In this document: in pieces, positions 1 through 8,569 of the stretch
How the letters are laid out: each line of letters opens with the position of its first letter
Position numbering within the stretch: the stretch's first letter is position 1
Source: Alphaproteobacteria bacterium
GTDB lineage: Bacteria > Pseudomonadota > Alphaproteobacteria > Paracaedibacterales > CAITNM01
Assembly (NCBI GenBank): GCA_021298215.1
Contig: JAJTEE010000007.1
Coordinates: forward strand, 20,590-84,589
DNA: 64,000 bases
Direction of reading: 5' to 3'
The notes under the pieces: model-generated
The model's database searches: none
The model's input: only the letters and a program-made list of their open reading frames with translations
What the model was told of the DNA's origin: nothing
Position numbers and translations under genes: made by a program

Positions 1-92
1 GTACCATCTAACTTATGATCAAGTTCAGTCTGCTGCTCTCTAAGCTTTTTCAGTTGCACTTGCAAGTTACCTACTTCACCAGAAACTACCAT
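1..92 (-). CDS. N-terminal fragment of a small coiled-coil protein (partial, runs off the window)
   Basis: From an ATG at 92 the frame is open leftward to the edge. It encodes about 30 residues rich in Gln, Glu, Leu and Lys (..QVQLKKLREQQTELDHKL..), which look helical or coiled-coil. A TTG at 110 in the same frame is another possible start. The LREQ..ELD pattern recalls short DUF465-type proteins, but too little is visible to assign a family. It lies downstream of tRNA-Phe on the same strand. Confidence 0.4.
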   Translation of the reverse strand, partial: MVVSGEVGNLQVQLKKLREQQTELDHKLDG

Positions 93-199
93 TCCAATGC
101 CTATCGTCAAATTACTACTCTATTAAATAAGACGATTTCAAAAAAATTCAAGAGAAAAAATTAAAAAAATGTAAATTTTTTGTAGCGCCAAAATAAAAA

Positions 200-275
200 T
201 GGTGCCCAGAGCCGGAATCGAACCAGCGACACAGGGATTTTCAATCCCTTGCTCTACCAACTGAGCTATCTGGGC
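200..275 (-). tRNA. tRNA-Phe (GAA)
   Basis: The reverse strand reads GCCCAGA ... TCTGGGC A CCA and folds as a complete 76-nt cloverleaf. The anticodon stem GGGAT/ATCCC encloses the loop TTGAAAA with anticodon GAA. The T arm contains GGTTCGATTCC, and CCA is encoded. Confidence 0.97.
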
Positions 276-395
276 AACATAAAATCGTTTATATCCTGAA
301 ATACGCTACCTTGTCTAGGCACAAAATATGCTGCTTTGCAAAACATAAGGAATTGGCTAGACTTTGAGCCGGAATATATAATTTTAATTTACGCA

Positions 396-1583
396 ATGCA
401 CGTTATTCGTTCTTTTAAATTCTTGCTTTTAATGGTTTTTCTAGGAATTGCAGTAGGAATTTCTCAACAGCCTCAACTTTTGGAGATGGCACGCATTCTT
501 AGCGATGTTTTTATGCGCCTTTTAAAACTTGTCAGCCTTCCTATCATCAGCTTTTCTTTACTTTCAACATTATCTGGAATTGGAAAGTGGTCTGAAATTA
601 AGAATTTAGGGCATAACGTTATTCGTTATACTTTAATTACTACCGTATTATCCGCCATTACTGCTTGGGTTCTTTATGTTCTTGTGGAGCCTGAGGCAAC
701 GATTCATGCAGCGACTGTTGTTCACGAGGGAATTGCTGACGCAAACACAACATATTTAGGCGCTCTCCTAAACATTTTCCCAAGCAATCTATTACAACCC
801 TTTTTAGAACATAATGTGATGGGGGTAATGTTTATTACGATTGTTTTAAGCTTTGCGGTCATGCAATTACCGACAGAAAAACGAGAGTTTTTGCACACTT
901 TTTTTGATAATCTATTTTCCACCGTCATGATCATCATTAAGTGGATTACAGGCCTTATGCCTTTTGCCGTATGGGCATTTCTGGTGGAATTCACACAAGA
1001 AGTGCAGAAAGGTTTAAAGATAGGAGAGCTCGCTTCCTATTTGGCAATTGTTGTTGCGGCCAACCTTATTCAGGCAAGCATTACGTTGCCACTCATGCTT
1101 AAGAAAAATGGTATTAATCCCCTTCAAGCTTTTAAGACAATGCTCCCAGCCTTGTCGTTGGCCTTTTTCTCGAAATCATCAGCTGCGGCTATGCCGCTTG
1201 CCATGCAGTGTAGTCATCGATGTGGTGTTAAAACAAAGGTGAGCCAGTTTAGTTTTCCTTTGTGCACCAGCATTAACATGAATGCCTGTGCCGCGTTTAT
1301 TTTGATTACGGTACTTTTCGTAGCGGAAAATTACGGTATGCACTTTACTTTTGTCGAGCGAATCTTATGGATCATTATGGCAAGTGTTGCCGCTATTGGT
1401 AATGCTGGCGTTCCGATGGGATGCTTCTTCTTAAGCTGTGCCCTACTAACGGCTATGGGCGTTCCGATTACGATGATGGGGGTTATTCTGCCGTTTTATG
1501 CATTACTTGATATGTTAGAGAGCGCTATTAATATTTGGTCAGATGCGTGCGTAACGCTTATTGTTAATAAAAAAGCCGAGTAA
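396..1583 (+). CDS. Sodium:dicarboxylate/amino-acid symporter (SDF/DAACS family)
   Basis: This is a 395-residue polytopic membrane protein of the GltP/DctA type, which imports dicarboxylates or acidic amino acids with Na+ or H+. The N-terminal segment LLKLVSLPIISFSLLSTLSG matches the conserved early SDF helix region. The second half carries the Ser-rich re-entrant loop (AFFSKSSAAAMPLAMQ) and the NMNACAAF stretch that corresponds to the NMDGT substrate/Na+ region of the family. I start at ATG 396 (MHVIRSFKF) because the membrane part begins there; a TTG at 336 would add 20 hydrophilic residues. Substrate is not predictable from sequence. Acquisition of host dicarboxylates or glutamate would suit an intracellular bacterium. 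Confidence 0.85.
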   Translation: MHVIRSFKFLLLMVFLGIAVGISQQPQLLEMARILSDVFMRLLKLVSLPIISFSLLSTLSGIGKWSEIKNLGHNVIRYTLITTVLSAITAWVLYVLVEPEATIHAATVVHEGIADANTTYLGALLNIFPSNLLQPFLEHNVMGVMFITIVLSFAVMQLPTEKREFLHTFFDNLFSTVMIIIKWITGLMPFAVWAFLVEFTQEVQKGLKIGELASYLAIVVAANLIQASITLPLMLKKNGINPLQAFKTMLPALSLAFFSKSSAAAMPLAMQCSHRCGVKTKVSQFSFPLCTSINMNACAAFILITVLFVAENYGMHFTFVERILWIIMASVAAIGNAGVPMGCFFLSCALLTAMGVPITMMGVILPFYALLDMLESAINIWSDACVTLIVNKKAE

Positions 1584-1602
1584 CAATACCCGGCTCTTTT
1601 AT
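1574..1602. terminator. Bidirectional intrinsic terminator
   Basis: A short stem AGCCG/CGGCT is flanked by an A-run on the left and TCTTTT on the right. It lies between the convergent transporter gene and the Lys-rich secreted gene, so it can serve both strands. Confidence 0.6.
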
Positions 1603-1620
1603 TATATGGTTTTAACCAGC

Positions 1621-2385
1621 TTATTTGCTCTTCTTACTTTTGGAAGATGACTTACCACTAGATTTTTTACTACTTGAGCTGTCTGATCCCTTTTTACCTT
1701 TTGAATCTTTGCCGCCCTTTTTATCTTTACTGGCTTTCTTTCCGGATTTCTTTTTAGAAACCGCCTTTAGCTTTTTCAACGCAACAGCCGCTTTTTTAGT
1801 AGCAGCCGTAGCTTGTTTTTTTGCTTTCAATGCTTTTTTTCCTAAAGCTTTTACCTTTTTAGCTTCATCAGGCACTAATTTAGCCGCTTCAGGATCAGCT
1901 GATTTCTTAGCTTTTGCACTAATTTTGTCGAGATCCTTTGCTGCTTTCTCTGCAGCGCCTTTCTTTTTACCAAGTATTGGCAACTCTTGTTTAGCTGCAT
2001 CTGCATCTTTTATCTTTGCTGCTTTTTTTGCTTCTTTTCCAGCATCGTCCGCAGCTTTATTTGCTGCTTCCGTGGCTTTTTCTAATTGATCTCCCCATTT
2101 CTTTAGAGCATCACTAGCTTTTTTCTTTTTAGCTTCTTCTTCTGCTTTAGCCTTTTCATCCTCATCATCAGCTTTATCTGTATCACCTTCGTCATCAGAA
2201 GAAGATTTATCAGCATCTTCTTCATTATTATCTTCTGGCGCAGCGTCATCTTTATCTGAATCCGCATCTTCTGGAGCAGACTCTGTTGATTCAGTGTCAG
2301 TGTCATCACCAGCACTATCATCAGCAGCATAAATAAAGCCGCTGTAGCAGAATATTCCGAATAAGAAATAATAAATAAATTTCAT
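1621..2385 (-). CDS. Secreted histone-H1-like Lys/Ala/Ser-rich low-complexity protein
   Basis: The 254-residue product starts with a clear signal peptide (MKFIYYFLFGIFCYSGFIYA, cut near residue 20-21). Residues about 22-85 are strongly acidic (Asp, Glu, Ser). The rest is Lys/Ala-rich and predicted helical, and it ends in a tail of Lys and Ser only. The basic part resembles the C-terminal domain of histone H1 and bacterial Hc1/AlgP-like proteins, but such composition is easily convergent. AGAAAGAG precedes the ATG. It lies 24 nt downstream of an acidic secreted gene on the same strand, so the two are probably cotranscribed. I recognise no family. Binding of nucleic acid or other polyanions after export is an inference from charge. 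Confidence 0.75.
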   Translation of the reverse strand: MKFIYYFLFGIFCYSGFIYAADDSAGDDTDTESTESAPEDADSDKDDAAPEDNNEEDADKSSSDDEGDTDKADDEDEKAKAEEEAKKKKASDALKKWGDQLEKATEAANKAADDAGKEAKKAAKIKDADAAKQELPILGKKKGAAEKAAKDLDKISAKAKKSADPEAAKLVPDEAKKVKALGKKALKAKKQATAATKKAAVALKKLKAVSKKKSGKKASKDKKGGKDSKGKKGSDSSSSKKSSGKSSSKSKKSK

Positions 2386-2409
2386 GATATAGCTCTTTCT
2401 GGTTGTTTA

Positions 2410-2805
2410 TTATTCTTCTTCAGATGAATCTACGGACTCTTCCTCATTGTCCTCCGGAACTTCGTCTACTGAAGCATCATCAGGACCTTCCTCAGAAGCA
2501 TCAGGTTCTCCTATTTCTGGTGAAGACTCGGGCAAATCAGCATCGGAATCATCATCTTGAATCTCTGGCTCAGAGATTTTTTCTTCTTCTGATGAGCCAT
2601 CAGTTGGCTCTGAATCATCACCGTCTTCGGTTGGCTTTGAGTCAGGATCTTCTTCTGTCGGATTTTCATCAGATTTTAAATCAGTATCTTCTTGAGTCTC
2701 ATCAGCAGATTGCTCTTCTGCATTGTCAGATGAATACAAATCCGTTGCGTACATCATGCTTAGAGTACAAAAGAAGAATAAAAAGATACGCACCATAACA
2801 ACCAT
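2410..2805 (-). CDS. Secreted acidic (Asp/Glu/Ser/Pro-rich) protein
   Basis: The product is about 131 residues with an N-terminal hydrophobic signal (MVRIFLFFFCTLSMMYA). Almost everything after it is Asp, Glu, Ser and Pro, so the mature protein is highly acidic and probably disordered. Possible starts are ATG 2805 and ATG 2796, the latter placing the Arg directly before the hydrophobic core; neither has a good Shine-Dalgarno. It precedes the Lys-rich secreted gene in the same orientation, giving an acidic/basic pair. No family is recognised. Confidence 0.65.
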   Translation of the reverse strand: MVVMVRIFLFFFCTLSMMYATDLYSSDNAEEQSADETQEDTDLKSDENPTEEDPDSKPTEDGDDSEPTDGSSEEEKISEPEIQDDDSDADLPESSPEIGEPDASEEGPDDASVDEVPEDNEEESVDSSEEE

Positions 2806-3101
2806 CAATACAAATAATAATTATTTACTAAAACTATACTGCATAAATGTTAAAAAAGTGTTTATTTTGGGTTTAAATCACTATGTTTATTTTTTAAAGT
2901 ATAGAGGAAATTTGAAATAAAATTTTTAAAATCCACCGATTTTAAAAACTAAATTTGATTATTTATATCTTTTGTTTTGTTTTAAAATTTCATTTTTTGC
3001 TACTTTTTTGAAAAATTTTTAAGAATATTTAAAAAAACACCCTTGGTTCAAATCGTATTCCGAGCTACACTATAAATAGTTGTCAATTGAATCGCTTAGA
3101 T

Positions 3102-4562
3102 ATGCCCAAAACAAATTTAGTCCAAGATGAATTAGAGTTACGCCCCCGAATTAGTGTTATTGGTGTTGGTGGAGCTGGTGGAAACGCCGTCAACAACATG
3201 ATTAGAGCAAAACTCGAAGGTGTTGAGTTTATCATTGCGAATACAGATGCACAGGCTCTTACGCAATCACTAGTGCCAAAAGAACGTCGCATTCAGCTGG
3301 GACTTCATGTTACTCAAGGACTTGGAGCTGGTTCAAAACCAGACGTGGGCCGTGCAGCTGCTGAAGAATCAATCGAAGAAATTTTAGACCTTGTGCGCGG
3401 TAGCAACATGTTATTTATTACAGCTGGTATGGGGGGTGGAACAGGAAGTGGTGCCGCTCCTGTTATTGCACGCGCTGCACGAGAAATGGGTATTTTAACT
3501 GTAGGTGTTGTAACAAAACCTTTCAATTTTGAAGGAGCACATCGCTCACGCACGGCAGAAGGTGCAACAGATGAATTACAGCAGTATGTTGACACATTAA
3601 TTATTATTCCAAACCAAAATCTTTTCCGGTTAGCAAATGAACGTACAACATTTGCTGATGCATTCAAAATGGCCGATGATGTACTTTATTCGGGTGTGCG
3701 TGGCGTAACGGATTTGATGATTATGCCGGGGCTTATCAACTTAGACTTTGCTGATATTCGTGCCGTTATGGCTGAAATGGGTAAAGCAATGATGGGAACA
3801 GGCGAAGCAGAAGGTGAGCGTCGTGCATTGGATGCTGCGGAAGCGGCTATTTCAAATCCTCTTCTTGATGATGTGTCGATGAAAGGAGCGCGCGGTGTGC
3901 TTATTAACATCACCGGCGGTTATGACATGACCTTATATGAGGTAGACGAAGCGGCTAATCGTATTCGCGAAGACGTGGATGCGGAAGCGAACATTATTTT
4001 TGGATCAACGTTTGATGAGCGTTTAAATGGTCGTATGCGCGTATCGGTAGTAGCTACAGGAATTGGAGCAGCGCCTGTTGCGATGCATAACCAACAACGT
4101 GCAGCAGCTACTGCTGCAGCACAACAAGCGCAAACAGCTACGGATGGACTTGGAATTACACGTCCTGTAACAGGCAATAATATTTTTTCCGCCTTTTCAG
4201 GCTTTAATCAAGCAGCCACGCAAACAGCAGCGCAAGAAACAAGCTTTGCAGAGACAATACGTGACGTTGCTGAACAGCAAGAAATTGACGAAGAGAACAT
4301 GGACTCTATAGAGGAAATCACGGAAAACTTTGTTGAGTTAGATGATGAAGATCAGCCCGATGAAATCAGCATGACGGAAACTTCTCAGCCAGAAGAAAAA
4401 ATAGTAGAAAAGAAAAAAGGACCGAGTCTTTTTGAACGGTTTACTGGAGTAAGTCGTAAGGCACCGCAGTCAGCATCGGTTATTGAAACTAATTTTCAAC
4501 AGCCATCTAACCAGAAAAAAGATGATTTAATTGATATCCCAGCCTTTTTGCGCCGCGGATAA
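3102..4562 (+). CDS. ftsZ: Cell division protein FtsZ
   Basis: FtsZ is the tubulin-like GTPase that forms the cytokinetic ring. Visible features are the N-terminal [15 protein letters not shown], the tubulin signature [11 protein letters not shown], the T7 loop [11 protein letters not shown] with its catalytic Asp, a variable Gln/Ala- and Glu-rich linker, and the C-terminal partner-binding peptide DIPAFLRR. Length is about 486 residues, normal for alphaproteobacteria. I start at ATG 3102; a TTG at 3087 would add five residues. It stands alone, away from a dcw cluster, after about 290 nt of very AT-rich DNA in which TATAAAT near 3071 may be a -10 box. A terminator follows. Confidence 0.97.
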   Translation: MPKTNLVQDELELRPRISVIGVGGAGGNAVNNMIRAKLEGVEFIIANTDAQALTQSLVPKERRIQLGLHVTQGLGAGSKPDVGRAAAEESIEEILDLVRGSNMLFITAGMGGGTGSGAAPVIARAAREMGILTVGVVTKPFNFEGAHRSRTAEGATDELQQYVDTLIIIPNQNLFRLANERTTFADAFKMADDVLYSGVRGVTDLMIMPGLINLDFADIRAVMAEMGKAMMGTGEAEGERRALDAAEAAISNPLLDDVSMKGARGVLINITGGYDMTLYEVDEAANRIREDVDAEANIIFGSTFDERLNGRMRVSVVATGIGAAPVAMHNQQRAAATAAAQQAQTATDGLGITRPVTGNNIFSAFSGFNQAATQTAAQETSFAETIRDVAEQQEIDEENMDSIEEITENFVELDDEDQPDEISMTETSQPEEKIVEKKKGPSLFERFTGVSRKAPQSASVIETNFQQPSNQKKDDLIDIPAFLRRG

Positions 4563-4583
4563 AATCTTATCACTCAATTCTAG

Positions 4584-4606
4584 CCTGCCCTTGTGGCAGG
4601 TTTTTT
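4584..4606 (+). terminator. Rho-independent terminator after ftsZ
   Basis: A perfect 6-bp stem CCTGCC/GGCAGG with a 5-nt loop is followed by six Ts, 21 nt after the ftsZ stop codon. Confidence 0.9.
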
Positions 4607-4710
4607 ATGTTCAATTCACCATTGTTGTTTACAAGTTCTAAAAAACATTCGTAGACTTTTAGGTAGGACTTTTTTAATTATCCCTATTAACCCTTTAAAA
4701 TGGAGAAACT

Positions 4711-5421
4711 ATGAAAAAATTTTTACTACAAGCTGCTACTTTAGCGTTTGCTTGCTTTAATACGACGCAGATATTTGGAGCAACAGAAGGTGAAAACTCA
4801 ACTTTAACTGACATTGCGTTAGAGGTGAAAGACGCTGCTCCTAGTCGTACGCTTACCATCAGCAAATGTGTGCTGGATTTCTCAACACCGAACAAAATTG
4901 CAGCTTCTTCTGGTAAAATTGCAGTGTATTTGTTAGGCGAAAAAGCAAACAATACTCTCGATCTGACGGATATTGCATACCTTACCTTTGAAGGAATTGC
5001 TGCTGGTGCTAGAAGTAATCCAGACAAATTTGGGAAATTGGCCCCTTATTTTAGTAATCCAGAGGCAGTGTATACAAATTTCATGCAAATTGCTGGCTCC
5101 ATTGAAGTAGCGCAACATGAATTAACAATTTTGGGAGATTTGACAACCTGTACAACTTTTGTGCAAGGAACTATTGCTAAAGATCTTCCTGCTTTGCTGA
5201 CAAAATTAAATGTTTCTCCAGAAGATCAAGCTGATGTTGCGTTGTTAGCAACGGTATTTACCCCTATGTTTTCCCAATTATTAAACAAGGCATATACAGG
5301 AGCTATGGCTGCTGCAGGAAGTGCCACAACCGCTGCTGATAAAATAACAGAGGAAGTAACGACTGGCCAATGTGGTTGTTTCCCATGGACAGGAACACCA
5401 AAAAAGAAAACTGAAAAATAA
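4711..5421 (+). CDS. Secreted protein of unknown function
   Basis: The 236-residue product has a signal peptide (MKKFLLQAATLAFACFNTTQIFGA, cut near 24). The mature part is Thr/Ala/Leu-rich and mostly helical. It ends with a Cys-containing tail (..GQCGCFPWTG..) and a Lys-rich end. GGAG lies 7 nt before the ATG. The gene is monocistronic, between the ftsZ terminator and a GC-rich hairpin. I recognise no family. The paired Cys could form a disulfide after export. Confidence 0.75.
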   Translation: MKKFLLQAATLAFACFNTTQIFGATEGENSTLTDIALEVKDAAPSRTLTISKCVLDFSTPNKIAASSGKIAVYLLGEKANNTLDLTDIAYLTFEGIAAGARSNPDKFGKLAPYFSNPEAVYTNFMQIAGSIEVAQHELTILGDLTTCTTFVQGTIAKDLPALLTKLNVSPEDQADVALLATVFTPMFSQLLNKAYTGAMAAAGSATTAADKITEEVTTGQCGCFPWTGTPKKKTEK

Positions 5422-5432
5422 AATACTACTTT

Positions 5433-5450
5433 GGGGGCTCTGCCCCCTTA
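5433..5450 (+). terminator. Terminator-like GC hairpin
   Basis: GGGGGC and GCCCCC form a strong stem 11 nt after the preceding stop codon. The following sequence (TTACCTTTC) is only a weak T tract, so termination is plausible but not certain. Confidence 0.45.
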
Positions 5451-5502
5451 CCTTTCTGGCTTACTGTGCTAAGCTTACTTAGTACTTCCTCCTATAAGAT
5501 AG

Positions 5503-6600
5503 ATGACTATATATCGCGTTATTGGTTGCATGACAGGCACTTCGTGTGATGGCCTGGATTTAGCCTATATTGAAACCAATGGGGAAGATATTGTGGTTGT
5601 TGGTGCTTCCCAGATTATTCCTTTTGAGCCTGAGTATCGCAAACTCTTATTAGAGCGAATTCAAGAACGTAAGGCTACGCACTCTGGGGATGCAAACCTT
5701 GCAAAAGCCATTGCCGAATTTCATAGCAAGCACATTCAGCAGTTTATTCAAGAACATAAACTAAGTGTTGATGCAATCGGGTTTCATGGCCAAACCGTGT
5801 GGCATGATCCAGCGCATCACACAACGGTGCAATTAGGAGATTGTCAGGATCTGGCGAATTCATTGGGGATTCAAGTAATTGGGCAATTTAGGCAACATGA
5901 CGTAAAAAATGGAGGACAAGGTGCTCCTTTAGTGCCAGTTTATCACTCTGCTTTGGCTGCAAATCTAGAAAAACCCCTTGCATTTTTAAACATTGGCGGC
6001 CTTTCTAATGTGACATTTATTGGTGTCGATCAAACCTTGGTAGCAGGTGATACGGGGCTTGGAAGTGCTTTGATTGATGATTGGGTAGCAACGCATACAA
6101 GTTTTTCCCAAGATACAGATGGTCGTTATGCAGCGCAGGGAAAGATACATCATGATTTGGTGAATGGGTGGCAAACACACCCCTTTTTCACTGAATCCTT
6201 CCCAAAGTCTCTGGACCGTATGGCATTTCATCACCTTTTAGACGATTGTGAAGGCCTAAGCTTAGAAGATGGCGCAGCTACCCTTACAGAATTTACCGCG
6301 CAAACTATTCTAAGAAGTTTGGAGTTATTACCAGAAAAACCCCATCAATTAGTTGTGTGCGGTGGCGGAAGCCACAATCTAACGTTGATGAAATCATTGC
6401 AGTACCATTTTAAAAATGTGGTAAGTGCCTTTTATATTGGTTTTGATTCGGATGCGATTGAGGCACAGTTGATGGCGTATCTGGCGGCACGTTTTTTTAA
6501 AAAGCTTCCCTCAACTTTTCCAAGTACAACAGGCGTTAAAGCGCCTGTAATTTCTGGGGAGCTATTTTTGCCAAATGTATCTAAGGCAATGAGCGCGTAA
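5503..6600 (+). CDS. anmK: Anhydro-N-acetylmuramic acid kinase
   Basis: AnmK phosphorylates and opens 1,6-anhydro-MurNAc to MurNAc-6-phosphate during recycling of murein turnover products. The protein (365 residues, full length) shows the family N-terminus GCMTGTSCDGLD, GFHGQTVWHDP, the ASKHA nucleotide-binding motif GDTGLGSALIDDW and the C-terminal VCGGGSHN adenosine loop. No other recycling gene is adjacent. Its presence implies that the cell still makes and remodels peptidoglycan. Confidence 0.95.
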   Translation: MTIYRVIGCMTGTSCDGLDLAYIETNGEDIVVVGASQIIPFEPEYRKLLLERIQERKATHSGDANLAKAIAEFHSKHIQQFIQEHKLSVDAIGFHGQTVWHDPAHHTTVQLGDCQDLANSLGIQVIGQFRQHDVKNGGQGAPLVPVYHSALAANLEKPLAFLNIGGLSNVTFIGVDQTLVAGDTGLGSALIDDWVATHTSFSQDTDGRYAAQGKIHHDLVNGWQTHPFFTESFPKSLDRMAFHHLLDDCEGLSLEDGAATLTEFTAQTILRSLELLPEKPHQLVVCGGGSHNLTLMKSLQYHFKNVVSAFYIGFDSDAIEAQLMAYLAARFFKKLPSTFPSTTGVKAPVISGELFLPNVSKAMSA

Positions 6601-6715
6601 AGTTAAACATGAATCCCGCAGCAAAGACCATGGTGCGTCACGGAGGACGCCATTGGAGAGTCTATGATTTTTTTCACTGGCTCCCAACCCTCGTCGGGAC
6701 TTCGCTTCGCTCGGC

Positions 6716-7201
6716 TTATTTTTTGCGAAATTTATCTAGGGTGATGACGTTTGAACCGTCGGTTGGGATCTCATCTTTTTTGCTATCAGCAGGCGCTTTA
6801 TCGCCTTTAATAATTTTTCCTGAGGGTTCAGAGTGTTCCTCTTCAAAAGCCGGACTAAACTGCAGACCAAACTTTACGGAAGGATCCACAAAGCTTAAAA
6901 GGGCCGAATACGGAATATAAAGTTTTTCATGAGCATCATCAAAGCATAGAGTAACGGCAAAGCCATGTTCATCAGCTTTTAAGTCCCAGAATTCGTACTG
7001 TAAAACAATGGTGATTTCATCGCCGTATTGATCTTTTAGGTATTCTGGCACTTCAACGCCTGGATACTCAGTTGCGAAAGTGATGTAGTAGTGGTGATTG
7101 CCTGGCAATCCGTTTTTAGCTGTGTACGATAACGACTTATGAACAACGTCGCGCAAGGCTGTTTGCACCATTGCTTCATAGTCTAACGGATCTTTTGCCA
7201 C
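6716..7201 (-). CDS. sspB: SspB-alpha, ClpXP adaptor for ssrA-tagged proteins
   Basis: SspB tethers ssrA-tagged substrates to ClpX for degradation. The 161-residue protein has the alpha-type core (YYITFATEYPGVEVP..., ITIVLQYEFWDL, PYSALLSFVDPSVKFGLQF), an acidic linker, and a C-terminal tail (VITLDKFRKK) of the kind that docks on ClpX. The start is GTG 7201, preceded by GAGGAG at a good distance. It lies directly downstream of ssrA on the same strand, so the tag RNA and the tag adaptor are neighbours. The tag encoded next door departs from the usual alphaproteobacterial sequence, so the binding groove may have adapted. Confidence 0.93.
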   Translation of the reverse strand: MAKDPLDYEAMVQTALRDVVHKSLSYTAKNGLPGNHHYYITFATEYPGVEVPEYLKDQYGDEITIVLQYEFWDLKADEHGFAVTLCFDDAHEKLYIPYSALLSFVDPSVKFGLQFSPAFEEEHSEPSGKIIKGDKAPADSKKDEIPTDGSNVITLDKFRKK

Positions 7202-7240
7202 AACGTTTTCTCCTCAATCTCTACCTGATTAGTTTAATAC

Positions 7241-7604
7241 GGGGGATGTTCTGTTGCAAGGCCATCCCCCAGGCCCCTAAAGGGTTACTACTTCAACGAA
7301 CAGGGTTCGTTTAGGCAGCAACATCAACACCAACCTTACGGTTCATGTTGAAAGCAACTGGAGCAACGAAACCAAAACGGTTAGAGTTAGCAGCAACTGC
7401 CTTCCTTTGACGTGTGCGAGTTAATGCGACACTTATTATTGTTAGCCCGATAACGACGGTACCATGCCGAGCGAAAGATTCATCTTTATTACAGGTGTCG
7501 ATCCTATGTCGCCCCCATATTACCATGGTGGAGGCGCCGGGTACCGCCCCCGGGTCCACTCTGCTTATTTCACAAACCGTTTATCGCCATAGATGACAAG
7601 CATC
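7241..7604 (-). ncRNA. ssrA: tmRNA, circularly permuted two-piece form
   Basis: The acceptor piece comes first (about 7604-7526). It has T arm CCGGG-GGCGGTA-CCCGG, then CGCCTCC, discriminator A and an encoded CCA ending at 7526. After a spacer of only 9 nt the coding piece starts at 7516 with GGGGGCG, which pairs with CGCCTCC over 7 bp, followed by ACATAGGATCGAC. The tag frame stops at TAA 7313-7311. It likely resumes at the GCT before AAC TCT AAC and encodes about 26 residues, A-N-S-N-R-F ... V-D-V-A-A. A hairpin follows the stop, and a strong GGGGGATG/CATCCCCC stem closes the gene. Permutation is the known alphaproteobacterial arrangement; the tag is unusually long. The exact ends are inferred. 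Confidence 0.93.
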
Positions 7605-7611
7605 AACCTAA

Positions 7612-7639
7612 ATTATACTCATTTTTTCGAAAATTTCAA
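7612..7639 (-). promoter_or_regulatory. Sigma-70 promoter of ssrA
   Basis: On the reverse strand TTGAAA (7639-7634) is followed after 16 bp by a perfect TATAAT (7617-7612). The predicted start lies near 7604, about 50 nt before the T arm of the acceptor piece. Confidence 0.8.
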
Positions 7640-7655
7640 GAAAGTGATAGAAGAA

Positions 7656-8036
7656 TTAAGGAAGAGAGGTGGTTTTGAGGATTGCTTCGAATGAAATGCT
7701 ACCATAATAATGCGGGTATTGCTCTCCACCTGCTCTATTGGCTTCGATTTTTAAGTATTCGGAGTTAAGTTTTGTAGCATCAATTTCAAGCAGATAACAT
7801 TCCTTGTCGTTGAAGAATTTTTGCCAGGTTTTATTCCATTGATGAGACAAACTTAAGTGGATAAAACCATCTTGATGATCAAGCGCTGAACCCGTGAAGG
7901 TTTTTGTTTTTTGGAAAGATTGCCATTCAACAGGCGTGAGGATTTTGAAGAACTTCTTTTCATTCTCTATTTCATTATTTATTGTGCTGCAAGCCGAAAG
8001 CATTAAACCAAACAAAAAATAAATGGGTATCCTCAT
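7656..8036 (-). CDS. DUF952-family lipoprotein
   Basis: The 126-residue product begins with a lipoprotein signal (LMLSAC lipobox, Cys about residue 16). The rest matches the DUF952 pattern: a W-rich start, DGFIHLSLSHQ near the middle, and GGEQYPHYYGSISFEAI near the end. DUF952 proteins are usually cytoplasmic; a lipid-anchored version is unusual. Function is unknown for the family. It overlaps the end of the upstream gene by 4 nt, so the two are probably translated together. Confidence 0.7.
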   Translation of the reverse strand: MRIPIYFLFGLMLSACSTINNEIENEKKFFKILTPVEWQSFQKTKTFTGSALDHQDGFIHLSLSHQWNKTWQKFFNDKECYLLEIDATKLNSEYLKIEANRAGGEQYPHYYGSISFEAILKTTSLP

Positions 8037-8527
8037 AAGGATACGGTAGCTTTTTTTGGAAGCTGTATCAACGATAATTGCATCACGTGCAGCAGGGCCT
8101 TTTCAACCATAGGGTTACCATAAAACTTATTAATACGATTTTGAATACGTCTTTCTAAGGTATCCGCTGAAGGTGGTTTTGGACCCAACCATAAGCGTGC
8201 CATAGCGTTGTACAAATCACAAAAAATCTCATCGCGAATCAAAATAAGATCAGCTTGAAGCTTGCGATATTCCTCAACTCCAGCACTTTTAATCTCAACC
8301 ATAATGGTGAGATGCCCTGCTAAAGCACCTTTTTTGATTATCGGCACAACAAGGGCTGGAACCATTAGGTAAGGAAGTCGCGGGATATAGCGGCGCTGAA
8401 TTTTTTGCAAATAACTTTCATTAGAAGCATTATCTTGAGCGATTACTTCTCTCCCAAACATAAAAAGCAGACTAAGAAGGCAAATCTTTTGAATTATAAA
8501 CATGCAAAAATTGTTTTTTATAATCAT
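8033..8527 (-). CDS. Small exported alphaproteobacterial protein of unknown function
   Basis: The 164-residue product has an N-terminal hydrophobic signal ending near AQDN. It then has a segment LPYLMVPALVVPIIKKGALAGHLTIMVEIK that resembles exported alphaproteobacterial proteins with a PPLVVPVIRGG-type motif, and a C-terminal helical part (LERRIQNRINKFYG...). FliL-like topology is possible but not shown. It overlaps the downstream lipoprotein gene by 4 nt and is divergent from hrcA across 42 nt. Confidence 0.55.
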   Translation of the reverse strand: MIIKNNFCMFIIQKICLLSLLFMFGREVIAQDNASNESYLQKIQRRYIPRLPYLMVPALVVPIIKKGALAGHLTIMVEIKSAGVEEYRKLQADLILIRDEIFCDLYNAMARLWLGPKPPSADTLERRIQNRINKFYGNPMVEKALLHVMQLSLIQLPKKATVSL

Positions 8528-8569
8528 TTATAGTAGCTTTTAGTGTATATGATAAATTGTTAATAAATT

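Noticed and set aside
1625..2089. Long plus-strand ORF opposite the Lys-rich secreted gene
   Set aside because: It is an antisense shadow: Lys and Ala codons on the real strand read as Phe, Leu and Ala codons here. It has no ribosome-binding site and no signal.
6609..6920. Plus-strand ORF after anmK
   Set aside because: It overlaps sspB on the opposite strand, and its composition follows that gene. The 6601-6715 gap contains GC-rich short inverted stretches but no element I can define.
7311..7559. An 82-codon ORF on the minus strand ending in V-D-V-A-A
   Set aside because: It is the tmRNA: the 3' part is the tag reading frame, and the 5' part runs backward through the acceptor stem, CCA and T arm. 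It is not a protein gene.
8528..8569. CIRCE operator upstream of hrcA
   Set aside because: No TTAGCACTC-N9-GAGTGCTAA or close variant is visible there; the only CIRCE is at groES.
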